A stretch of DNA of 64,000 bases from Pseudomonadota bacterium (GTDB taxonomy: Bacteria > Pseudomonadota > Gammaproteobacteria > Burkholderiales > JABEVD01): the NCBI GenBank assembly GCA_021835845.1, contig JAKBJU010000003.1:1-64000 (forward strand), read 5' to 3'. The notes under the pieces are model-generated. The model was given only the letters and a program-made list of their open reading frames with translations. It made no database searches and was not told the origin of the DNA. The position numbers were made by a program, and so were the translations under genes. Numbering within the stretch: position 1 is the stretch's first letter; each line of letters begins with the position of its first letter. This document shows positions 1 to 6,373 of the stretch, piece after piece.

Positions 1-207
1 TTGACCATGGCCTGGTTCAGACGAAAACCAGCAGCCGGGCTGATACATCATTCGGATCGGGGAAGTCAGTATGCCAGCGAAGCATTCCAGGCCAAACTGA
101 AGGAATATGGAATGCTATGTTCAATGATCCGCAAAGGGAATTGCTGGGATAACGCGCCGACGGAAAGCTGGTTTGGCAACTTCAAGATCGAACGGGTCTA
201 TGGCGGA
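1..207 (+). pseudogene. IS3-family transposase (OrfB) fragment, truncated at both sides
   Basis: The frame is open from the window edge. It encodes the C-terminal part of an rve-type integrase core: an HSDRGSQY motif (second catalytic Asp) and NAPTESWFGNFKIE (catalytic Glu), as in IS3/IS2-type OrfB. IS3 similarity stops after about codon 68 (KIERVYG), where a complete transposase would continue for roughly 40 more residues. The reading frame then runs on by chance into the next gene. The 5' part lies outside the window, so whether the left half of the IS is intact cannot be judged. No terminal inverted repeat is visible at the break, so this is probably a deletion junction and not an IS end. 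Confidence 0.85.
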
Positions 208-234
208 AGTGGTGAAAAAGAGGGCGAACGCGTC

Positions 235-663
235 ATGAACCCCACGAAAAAACAGATTGCCGCGGCCCTTGCCTTCTACTCTGGCGATCCAATCCCCAAA
301 AAGCCCGAGCGCAAAAAAAATGCACGACCTGAAGCGGCTGTCCTGGCTGCTGTCCTGAAGGTAATGCGGCTTCATCCGAAAGTCGCATGGATCGAGCGCA
401 TGAACACCGGAGCAGTCAAGACAGACGACAGATTCATCCGGTACGGGTTTCGAGGATGCTCTGATCTGATCGGGCAACTGAAGGACGGGCGCTTCATTGC
501 CATCGAATGCAAAGCCCCTGGAGGCAAGCTGTCTGAGGATCAAGCGGCATTCCTGGAACGAGTGCGGCAACATGGAGGCATGGCAATCCTCGCTCGATCT
601 CCTGATGAAGCATTACGGGCGCTGGAAGGCGTTAACACGATTTCAACGAGGAAACTGACATGA
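235..663 (+). CDS. VRR-NUC domain nuclease-like protein
   Basis: A 142-aa protein with a C-terminal VRR-NUC (PD-(D/E)xK superfamily) fold. Visible motifs are GFRGCSDLIG (acidic catalytic residue after the first strand) and IAIECKAP (the ExK pair), followed by the helix KLSEDQAAFLERVRQHGG. Stand-alone VRR-NUC proteins are common in phages and integrative elements, where they are inferred to be structure-specific or Holliday-junction nucleases. The frame is open from base 1, but the upstream part is transposase remnant, so I place the start at the ATG at 235. The stop overlaps the next start (ATGA at 660-663), suggesting translational coupling. Function in this element is unknown. Confidence 0.8.
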   Translation: MNPTKKQIAAALAFYSGDPIPKKPERKKNARPEAAVLAAVLKVMRLHPKVAWIERMNTGAVKTDDRFIRYGFRGCSDLIGQLKDGRFIAIECKAPGGKLSEDQAAFLERVRQHGGMAILARSPDEALRALEGVNTISTRKLT

Positions 664-1283
664 CGACCAGAGGAAAGAAGAAAACCCCGGCGACCACAAA
701 GGCGCATGATCCAGAACCCTGGAGGGGGCTGACAAATGTTACGCTTGCCCCTTCGTTCAATGCGGCTGCTGTCATAGCCGAATATGGCAAACCATTCGGG
801 GAGCAGGATGTTTATTTGCTCGCGGAGAGCCTTCGAGAATCGAACCAAAAGATTGCAGACGGCGACATGAAGCGAGTGGAGGCCATGTTGATAGACCAGG
901 CCCATGCCCTGCAATCCATGTTCATGAACTTCTCACGGCGGGCGCTGAATCAGCAATACCAAAGCAATCTGGAATCGTTCTTCAAGATGGCATTGAAGGC
1001 GCAAAATCAATGCCGGATGACGCTCGAAACTCTGGCGACAATCAAGAACCCGCCGATTGTATACGCGAAGCAGGCGAACGTAACGACAGGCCCGCAACAG
1101 GTCAATAACGGCATACCAGGCCCGCACGCGGGACAAAATCAAAATCGAGCGAACGAACTTTTGGAGCTGAAAGATGGCGAACGGCTGGACACCGGAACGG
1201 CGAGCGCGGCAAGCGGAACTGATAAGGCGCTGGCAACCCTGGACGAGATCAACAGGCCCCAGGAGTATCGAAGGGAAGGCTAG
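660..1283 (+). CDS. conserved hypothetical protein of a mobile element
   Basis: A 207-aa soluble protein without membrane segments. The central part (about residues 60-150) looks helical and contains the distinctive segments NPPIVYAKQANVTTGPQQVNNG and NELLELKDGERLDTG. I recognise these as a recurring family in proteobacterial phage-like islands, but I know of no function. The Lys-rich N-terminus (TTRGKKKTPATTKAHDP) may contact nucleic acid. It overlaps the VRR-NUC gene by 4 bp, and its last 110 bp overlap the next gene in another frame. The overlapping arrangement argues for one transcript. Confidence 0.75.
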   Translation: MTTRGKKKTPATTKAHDPEPWRGLTNVTLAPSFNAAAVIAEYGKPFGEQDVYLLAESLRESNQKIADGDMKRVEAMLIDQAHALQSMFMNFSRRALNQQYQSNLESFFKMALKAQNQCRMTLETLATIKNPPIVYAKQANVTTGPQQVNNGIPGPHAGQNQNRANELLELKDGERLDTGTASAASGTDKALATLDEINRPQEYRREG

Positions 1284-1398
1284 GGCTGCGGCAAACTCAT
1301 TGCAGCATGGTTTCTATTCGGCTGTAGCGAAAGACGACCAGAAGCGCACCAATGCCCTGTTGCGGCAATGCAGGGATACCCTGAAACGGGTCAAATAA
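1174..1398 (+). CDS. small basic protein with STGPR-EGK and NSLQHGFYS motifs
   Basis: A 74-aa very basic protein. It begins MANGWTPERRARQAELIRRW and contains STGPRSIEGKARAAANSLQHGFYS, a motif pair (STGPxTxEGK plus NAxxHG) that recurs in many small bacterial proteins of unknown function. It starts inside the previous gene and ends 18 bp before the paired-repeat array. Its charge and the adjacency make a nucleic-acid-binding role attractive, but that is inference only. The overlapping start (ATG at 1174, preceded by GCTGAAAG) is the only Met upstream of the conserved region. Confidence 0.7.
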   Translation: MANGWTPERRARQAELIRRWQPWTRSTGPRSIEGKARAAANSLQHGFYSAVAKDDQKRTNALLRQCRDTLKRVK

Positions 1399-1416
1399 CG
1401 TAATGCTTGCCGAAAC

Positions 1417-1591
1417 GGTACGCAGTTAAGTACGCATGGTTAACAGTATGGTTAACACGGAAACGGCAGTCGGTTGACAGGCTGGTTGACAGCAAAATAG
1501 GTGATGGTTGCCAGTGAGGTTGCCACAAAAAACGGCATTGTAACAAGGTAGGTTGTAACAGCCGATACAGGCGGTATCCAGTGAGGTATCC
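1417..1591. repeat. array of six paired short direct repeats (doublets)
   Basis: Six doublets were read directly. (1) GGTACGC/AGTACGC at 1417-1423 and 1429-1435. (2) GGTTAAC at 1438 and 1450. (3) GGTTGAC at 1472 and 1484. (4) GGTTGCC at 1506 and 1518. (5) TTGTAAC at 1538 and 1553. (6) GGTATCC at 1573 and 1585. Within a doublet the copies are identical (one mismatch in the first). Between doublets the central bases change while a GGT...C-A frame is kept. The period is 12 bp (5-bp spacer) in five of six and 15 bp in the fifth. After the first copy the sequence is AG in five of six (AA in the fifth), and after the second copy AC or AG in five of six. Doublet starts are 21, 34, 34, 32 and 35 bp apart. 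This is not a CRISPR, iteron or simple tandem repeat. Confidence 0.9.
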
Positions 1592-1772
1592 ACGGAATAG
1601 GGGGGGATTTCGATTCCTATGGCGCAACAATCCCTAGACCGTGCGCTTGCAGATTTTTTTGTTTCCACAAAATTCAGGTATGGGGTATCGAGACTGATCC
1701 GGGAACTCATGACCGCGGAAATACCCCGATTTTCCCCTTTTGTGTAACCCTGGCGTAACCCAGGCGGAAATG
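1592..1772. other. non-coding stretch between the doublet array and the tRNA terminator
   Basis: About 180 bp with no convincing gene. It contains a run of seven G (about 1600-1606) and single-copy sequence. Two minus-strand frames stay open across it and across the array, but neither has a recognisable product or a good ribosome-binding site. It includes the outlying GTAACCC pair. Confidence 0.5.
1744..1761. repeat. possible seventh, outlying doublet
   Basis: GTAACCC occurs at 1744-1750 and again at 1755-1761, separated by four bases and followed by AGG. It resembles the six doublets of 1417-1591 (7-mer pair, AG after the second copy). However, the period is 11, not 12 or 15, and it lies about 150 bp away, so membership is uncertain. 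Confidence 0.45.
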
Positions 1773-1800
1773 AAAAAGGCCTGCATGTCTGCAAGCCTTT
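1773..1800 (-). terminator. rho-independent terminator of tRNA-Thr
   Basis: Read on the minus strand, a stem AAAGGC-T-TGCA / TGCA-G-GCCTTT with loop GACA is followed by TTTTT. It begins a few bases after the CCA end of the tRNA gene, the expected position for its terminator. Confidence 0.75.
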
Positions 1801-1807
1801 GATTTTT

Positions 1808-1883
1808 TGGTGCCGGCAATAGGAATCGAACCCACGACCTTCTGATTACAAATCAGCTGCTCTACCGTCTGAGCTATGCCGGC
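1808..1883 (-). tRNA. tRNA-Thr (anticodon TGT)
   Basis: On the minus strand a 76-nt cloverleaf is visible. The acceptor arms GCCGGCA and TGCCGGC pair, the D arm contains AGCTCAG...GAGCA, the anticodon loop is TTTGTAA (anticodon TGT) between GCTGA and TCAGA, and the T arm contains GGTTCGATTCC. A genomically encoded CCA follows discriminator A. The mobile-element debris at 1-1800 lies on its 3' side, where tRNA-targeting integrases usually leave att sites. No duplicated tRNA 3' end is visible inside the window. Confidence 0.97.
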
Positions 1884-1924
1884 GCGTTTGGATTATATAA
1901 GCTGGGGGCGGGGCGGGCAAATGT

Positions 1925-2311
1925 TCACTTGATGATGGTGAGCTTCGGTTTGGGCGGCGGCGCTGAAGGCGGCGGTTCGTCCTCGGGCAAGCCTTCGGTT
2001 TCTTCTGCCTGGAAGAAAAGCCCTTCGCCGCTCTCCTTGGAGAAAATGCCCGCGACCCTGGAGACGGGAACCCAGATATCCCTGGAAACCCCGCCGAAAC
2101 GCGCCGAGAACTGGATCACCTCGTTCCCCAGGACGAGTGCGCGGGTCGCGCCCGGCCCGATGTTGAGCACGATTTCCCCGTTCTTGACGAACTCCATGGG
2201 GACGCGCGTGCTGGCATCGACCTTCACCGAAAGATAGGGCGTCTGACCGGCGTCCGAGCACCATTCGTAAATCGCCCTGACGAGATAGGGCTTGGTCGAA
2301 GCTGCGCTCAC
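1925..2311 (-). CDS. sspB: ClpXP protease specificity-enhancing factor SspB
   Basis: A 128-aa adaptor that tethers ssrA-tagged and other substrates to the ClpXP protease. The N-terminal fold is typical: KPYLVRAIYEWCSDAGQTPYLSVKVD, then VLNIGPGATRALVLGNEVIQFSARFGG (substrate-groove region). An acidic, Pro-rich linker (EETEGLPEDEPPPSAPPP) leads to the C-terminal ClpX-binding tail PKPKLTIIK. I chose the GTG at 2311 because it overlaps the sspA stop codon and places the conserved STKPYL segment at the N-terminus. It is the second gene of a sspA-sspB operon. Confidence 0.93.
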   Translation of the reverse strand: MSAASTKPYLVRAIYEWCSDAGQTPYLSVKVDASTRVPMEFVKNGEIVLNIGPGATRALVLGNEVIQFSARFGGVSRDIWVPVSRVAGIFSKESGEGLFFQAEETEGLPEDEPPPSAPPPKPKLTIIK

Positions 2312-2907
2312 TTGCGCATGACCTTCTCCGAGGCCGTCAGCGCGCTGATGAAGGCCGGCCTGCTGAAGATCCTTTCGGCGTATTTCAGGATGGGAGCGGC
2401 CTGCTTGCCGAGCTGGATGCCGTAGTAGTCGAGCCGCCACAGGAGCGGCGCGAGCGCGACGTCCAGCATCGAGAATTCTTCGCCGAGAATATATTTCTGT
2501 CTGGCGAAAACCGGAGCGATCTGGGTCAGGCTGTCCCTGATGGCAATCCTGGCCTTCTCCGCGCCTTTCTGGCTGCCGCGCTCGATTTCCTCGACATGCA
2601 CGAAAAGCTCCTTCTCGAACCTGAACAGGAACAGCCTGGCCCTCGCGCGCATGATCGGGTCGGCAGGCATCAGCTGCGGATGGGGGAAGCGGTCGTCGAT
2701 GTATTCGTTGATGATGTTGGATTCGTACAGAACCAGGTCGCGCTCGACGAGGACCGGAACCTGGTTGTAGGGATTCATCACCGCCAGATCCTCGGGCTTG
2801 TTGTAGAGATCGACGTCGATGATCTGGAAATCCATGTCCTTTTCGAACAGCACGATGCGGCAGCGCTGGCTGAAAGGGCAGGACGTGCCCGAATACAGTG
2901 TCATCAT
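2308..2907 (-). CDS. sspA: stringent starvation protein A (GST-fold RNA polymerase-associated)
   Basis: A 199-aa glutathione S-transferase-fold protein that binds RNA polymerase and affects stress and virulence gene transcription. The thioredoxin-like N-terminal half shows MMTLYSGTSCPFSQRCRIVL and NPYNQVPVLVERDLVLYES, and the C-terminal half is helical. The frame extends to a TTG at 2928. I prefer the ATG at 2907 because it matches the usual MxLYSG start and because 2928 would fall at the predicted transcription start. It overlaps sspB by 4 bp. In many betaproteobacteria petABC (cytochrome bc1) lies directly upstream of sspA; here nif3 does. Confidence 0.93.
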   Translation of the reverse strand: MMTLYSGTSCPFSQRCRIVLFEKDMDFQIIDVDLYNKPEDLAVMNPYNQVPVLVERDLVLYESNIINEYIDDRFPHPQLMPADPIMRARARLFLFRFEKELFVHVEEIERGSQKGAEKARIAIRDSLTQIAPVFARQKYILGEEFSMLDVALAPLLWRLDYYGIQLGKQAAPILKYAERIFSRPAFISALTASEKVMRK

Positions 2908-2934
2908 GATGAAAGAAATTCCCGGCAAAACGCC

Positions 2935-2963
2935 ATTTTAACCAATTCCGGCGAAAACTTGAA
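2935..2963 (-). promoter_or_regulatory. candidate sigma-70 promoter of sspAB
   Basis: On the minus strand TTCAAG (-35, 2963-2958) and TAAAAT (-10, 2940-2935) are separated by exactly 17 bp. The expected start of transcription lies about 20 nt upstream of the preferred sspA ATG. The -35 match is moderate. Confidence 0.45.
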
Positions 2964-3002
2964 CATTCTTCTTGCAATCAATTGTATATGCAAGGGAAAT
3001 TG

Positions 3003-3749
3003 TCATATCGGGTTGTCCGCGTCGATGAATTCGTGCTCGAGATCGAAGCGCGAGGCGAGATGCTCGCCCAGGGCCATGATGCCGTAGCGCTCGGTCGCAT
3101 GATGTCCTGCGCAGATGTAGGCGATGCCGGATTCTTCGGCCTCGTGCACCGTCTGCTCCGAGATTTCCCCGGAAAGATAGGCGTCGGCCCCGAGCCTTGC
3201 CGCATCCAGCAGATAGCCCTGGGCGGCGCCGCTGCACCAGGCGATTCTCCTCACGGTTCCAGATTTCTTGCCGACGATCAGGGGGGCCCTGGAAAGCTTT
3301 TCGGATATCCGGCTGCCGAGCGCATCCGGGGAAAGCGGACGATCCAGCTCTCCCAGCATGGCGATGCCTTGGTCGCCGAAGCGCGATTCGAACGAGAATC
3401 CGAGCCTCTGCCCGAGCTTCGCGTTGTTGCCCAGTTCGGGATGGGCGTCCAGCGGCAGGTGATAGGCGAAAAGGCTCATCCCGCTTTTCATCAGGAGCTC
3501 GATGCGCCCGCGCTTGATGCCGGCGATCCTTGCATCCTCGCTTTTCCAGAAGTAACCGTGGTGGACCAGGACGGCATCCGCGCCGGCATCCCTCGCACTT
3601 TCCAGGAAGGACAGGGATGCGGTGACGCCGGTTGCGATTTTCCGGATGCTTCGGGTCCCTTCCACCTGCAATCCGTTAGGGCAGTAATCCCGGAACCGGT
3701 CGACCTCGAGCAAACGTCCGGTATAATCTTCCAATTCATGGTGAAGCAT
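3003..3749 (-). CDS. Nif3-like dinuclear metal center protein (NIF3/DUF34 family)
   Basis: A 248-aa member of the conserved NIF3 family, which forms hexameric toroids with two metal ions per subunit. It is often labelled GTP cyclohydrolase 1 type 2 homologue, but the physiological role is unsettled. Metal-ligand regions are visible: ADAVLVHHGYFW (about residue 65), SLFAYHLPLDAHP (about residue 100), and near the C-terminus YICAGHHATERYG. I start at ATG 3749 (MLHHELEDY), preceded by GAGGA, rather than the in-frame ATG at 3761. It is divergent from htrA with only 14 bp between starts. Confidence 0.92.
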   Translation of the reverse strand: MLHHELEDYTGRLLEVDRFRDYCPNGLQVEGTRSIRKIATGVTASLSFLESARDAGADAVLVHHGYFWKSEDARIAGIKRGRIELLMKSGMSLFAYHLPLDAHPELGNNAKLGQRLGFSFESRFGDQGIAMLGELDRPLSPDALGSRISEKLSRAPLIVGKKSGTVRRIAWCSGAAQGYLLDAARLGADAYLSGEISEQTVHEAEESGIAYICAGHHATERYGIMALGEHLASRFDLEHEFIDADNPI

Positions 3750-3763
3750 AGGGATCCTCATCG

Positions 3764-4906
3764 ATGCGCAGACTTTGGCTTATTTTTGCACAAACGGCGA
3801 CCATAAGTCTCGCCGTTCTGTTCGTCGTCTCGACCCTGAAATCCGATCTTCTCCCCTGGGGAAAGCGCGGCTCTATCGCAACCATACGCGAAGCGCCCGA
3901 GATCGGGGCGGGAAAGATGACGGGGTTTTCCGCCGCAGCCGGAAAGGCCATGCCTTCGGTGGTCAACATTTTCACCAGCCACGAAGTCAGGTTCCCCAGG
4001 AATCCGCTGATGGACGATCCCTTCTTCAGGCGCTTTTTCGGCGAGCCGGAGCAGGACCAGACGAGGAGAAGCATCAGCCTCGGGTCGGGCGTGATCGTGA
4101 GCCAGGAAGGCTATATCCTCACCAACCACCATGTGATCAAGGCGGCCGACGAGATCGAGGTCGCCTTGTCGGATGGCAGGAAGTCCATGGCGAAGGTGGT
4201 GGGCTCCGACCCGGAGACTGATCTGGCTGTGCTGAAGGTCGATTTCAGGAATCTCGTCCCGGTCACCTTCGGGCACTCCGAAAGCATCAAGGTCGGGGAT
4301 GTCGTGCTCGCGATAGGCAATCCCTTCGGGGTCGGGGAGACCGTCACCATGGGCATCGTCAGCGCATTGGGGCGCAGCCATCTCGGCATCAATACCTACG
4401 AGAACTTCATCCAGACCGATGCCGCCATCAACCCGGGCAATTCGGGCGGAGCGCTGGTCGACTCGAACGGAAACCTGGTCGGAATCAACACCGCGATTTA
4501 TTCCCAAAGCGGGGGCTCCCTCGGCATAGGCTTTGCCATACCGGTGAGCCTCGCCAAGAACGTGATGGAGCAGATCATGGAAAAGGGTGCGGTGACGCGC
4601 GGCTGGATCGGGGTCGAAGTGCAGGACATCAGCCAGGACCTCGCCGACTCCTTCGGGCTTTCCGACACCAGGGGAGCGCTGATCGCCGGCGTTTTCAGAG
4701 GCGGTCCCGCCTATTCCGCCGGGATCAGGCCGGGAGATATTCTGGTGGAACTCGCAGGCAAAAAAATCACGGATTCCTCCTCGATGCTGAACAGCATCGC
4801 CGAACTCGAACCCGGCACGCAGGCCTCCCTGAAGATACTGAGAGGGGGGAAGGAGATGAAAGTCAGGGTCAGCGTCGGCAAGCGTCCCGACGTCAAGAGG
4901 CGCTGA
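3764..4906 (+). CDS. HtrA/Deg family periplasmic serine protease (DegS/AlgW-like, one PDZ domain)
   Basis: A 380-aa S1C serine endoprotease for envelope quality control. An N-terminal signal anchor (LIFAQTATISLAVLFVVSTL) precedes the trypsin-like domain. The triad is readable: His about 123 (TNHHVI), Asp about 153 (PETDLAVL), Ser about 227 (NPGNSGGAL). A single PDZ domain follows (GWIGVEVQDI ... GGPAYSAGIRPGDILVELAG). One PDZ plus an uncleaved anchor suggests a DegS/AlgW-type protease that could start sigma-E release, rather than two-PDZ DegP. TatD begins 1 bp after the stop. A weak -10 (TATAAT at 3722-3727) lies inside the nif3 5' region. Confidence 0.93.
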   Translation: MRRLWLIFAQTATISLAVLFVVSTLKSDLLPWGKRGSIATIREAPEIGAGKMTGFSAAAGKAMPSVVNIFTSHEVRFPRNPLMDDPFFRRFFGEPEQDQTRRSISLGSGVIVSQEGYILTNHHVIKAADEIEVALSDGRKSMAKVVGSDPETDLAVLKVDFRNLVPVTFGHSESIKVGDVVLAIGNPFGVGETVTMGIVSALGRSHLGINTYENFIQTDAAINPGNSGGALVDSNGNLVGINTAIYSQSGGSLGIGFAIPVSLAKNVMEQIMEKGAVTRGWIGVEVQDISQDLADSFGLSDTRGALIAGVFRGGPAYSAGIRPGDILVELAGKKITDSSSMLNSIAELEPGTQASLKILRGGKEMKVRVSVGKRPDVKRR

Positions 4907-4907
4907 C

Positions 4908-5663
4908 ATGCTGATCGACACGCACTGCCATCTGGATGCGGCAGAGTTCGATTCCGACCGCGGCGAAGTGATCGCGCGCGCGCGATCCGCCGGCGTCGGC
5001 GCATTCGTGATTCCGGCTGTGGAGCGAAAGGCCTTCGAGAAGGTCCTTTCGATCTGCGGAGAGAACCTTCATTGCTACCCGGCCTTGGGGATACACCCGA
5101 TGTATGTCGGCGATGCCGTTCCGGAGGACATCGAAGCGCTGAGGTCGAGAGCGCTCGAAGTCGCTGCTGTTGGGGAAATCGGGCTCGATTTTTTCGTCGA
5201 GAATTACGACAGGGAAAGGCAGATTCATTTTTTCGAGGCGCAGTTGAAGATCGCCCGCGAATTCGATCTTCCCGTGCTTCTCCATGTTCGCCGCGCCCAG
5301 GATGCCGTCCTCGCATCGCTCAGGAAAATCAGGGTCAAGGGCGGGATTGCCCATGCCTTCAACGGCAGCTTCCAGCAGGCCGGGGAATTCATCCGGCTCG
5401 GCTTCAGGCTGGGATTCGGCGGGGCGATGACCTTTGAGCGTGCGACCAGGATACGCGCCCTGGCCGCCGATCTGCCGATGGAAAGCATCGTCCTCGAGAC
5501 CGACTCTCCCGACATGCCGCCTTCATTCATCGGGAAAGCCAGGAACAGCCCAGAATATCTGCCTGAAATAGCGGAAGTGCTTGCTAACTTTAGAAAGATG
5601 ACTGTAAATGAAGTGGCGATGGCGACAACTGCGAACGCCAGGGAAGTGCTGGAGCTGGAATGA
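4908..5663 (+). CDS. TatD family metal-dependent hydrolase
   Basis: A 251-aa TIM-barrel hydrolase of the TatD family (3'-5' deoxyribonuclease/exonuclease activity reported for E. coli members). Metal ligands are visible in LIDTHCHLDAAEF (HxH, N-terminus), VGEIGLDFF (Glu), LPVLLHVRRA (His) and VLETDSPDMPP (Asp). The segment GKARNSPEYLPEIAEVLA is family-typical. Length is normal. Its stop overlaps the start of tcdA by 4 bp, so the two are likely co-transcribed with htrA. Confidence 0.92.
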   Translation: MLIDTHCHLDAAEFDSDRGEVIARARSAGVGAFVIPAVERKAFEKVLSICGENLHCYPALGIHPMYVGDAVPEDIEALRSRALEVAAVGEIGLDFFVENYDRERQIHFFEAQLKIAREFDLPVLLHVRRAQDAVLASLRKIRVKGGIAHAFNGSFQQAGEFIRLGFRLGFGGAMTFERATRIRALAADLPMESIVLETDSPDMPPSFIGKARNSPEYLPEIAEVLANFRKMTVNEVAMATTANAREVLELE

Positions 5664-6373
5664 GCCGATTCGAGAGAACGCGCATCCTGATCGGGGACGA
5701 GGGCATAGCCAGACTGGCTTCGAAGCATGTCTTCCTGGCGGGCCTGGGGGGAGTGGGTTCCTATTGCGCGGAAGCCCTCGCGCGCGGCGGCATAGGCAGG
5801 CTGACGCTGCTCGATCACGACGTCGTCGCGGAGAGCAACATCAACAGACAGCTTCCCGCGCTCGATTCGACCGTCGGAAAATCCAAGGCGGAATTGATGC
5901 AGGCGAGGATAGCCGACATCAATCCCGATTGCACGGTCTCCATCAGACGCGAGTTCCTCACCCCGGAGAACGTGAACGAGATCGTCCCGGATGCCGATTA
6001 CGTGATCGATGCGATCGATTCGCTCAACTGCAAGGTTGCGCTGGTCGCCGAGAGCGTGAAGCGCGGCCTGAAAGTCGCCTCCAGCATGGGGGCCGGAAAC
6101 AAGCTCGATCCTTCCAGGATCAGGCTCGCCGACATTTCGCAGACCTCCATCTGCCCGCTCGCCAGCCAGATGAGGAAGCGCCTGAGAAAGCGCGGCATAG
6201 AGAAGGGGGTGCTTGCCGTATTCACGGACGAAGTCGGGCGTTCCCCGCTTCCTCCCGAGCCCGTTTCGGGCCACGGGCGCCCCAGGGCGGTGAATGGCAC
6301 GATCAGCTACATGCCCCCTCTTTTCGGCCTCCTGCTGGCCGGGGCAGTCATCAAAGCGCTCCTGGAAGAGTGA
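5660..6373 (+). CDS. tcdA: tRNA threonylcarbamoyladenosine dehydratase (ThiF/E1-like)
   Basis: A 237-aa E1-like enzyme that cyclises t6A37 to ct6A37 in tRNA with ATP. It begins with the family signature [20 protein letters not shown], followed by the nucleotide-binding loop [19 protein letters not shown] and the [16 protein letters not shown] motif. The dimer/active-site region includes [14 protein letters not shown]. It is convergent with rlmD and the two 3' ends overlap by 23 bp. Confidence 0.92.
   Translation: MSRFERTRILIGDEGIARLASKHVFLAGLGGVGSYCAEALARGGIGRLTLLDHDVVAESNINRQLPALDSTVGKSKAELMQARIADINPDCTVSIRREFLTPENVNEIVPDADYVIDAIDSLNCKVALVAESVKRGLKVASSMGAGNKLDPSRIRLADISQTSICPLASQMRKRLRKRGIEKGVLAVFTDEVGRSPLPPEPVSGHGRPRAVNGTISYMPPLFGLLLAGAVIKALLEE

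Noticed and set aside
1417-1591. CRISPR array
   Set aside because: Repeats are 7 bp, differ between units, and spacing is 5-8 bp. There are no 21-40 bp invariant repeats and no cas genes.
1391-1630. 79-aa minus-strand protein across the doublet array
   Set aside because: No convincing ribosome-binding site or family. The words change frame between doublets because their distances are 34, 32 and 35 bp. Kept only as a finding.
1925-2977. 350-aa minus-strand fusion frame covering sspA and sspB
   Set aside because: Only its C-terminal third is the SspB frame. The rest is an out-of-frame shadow of sspA, and overlapping stop/start codons mark two genes.
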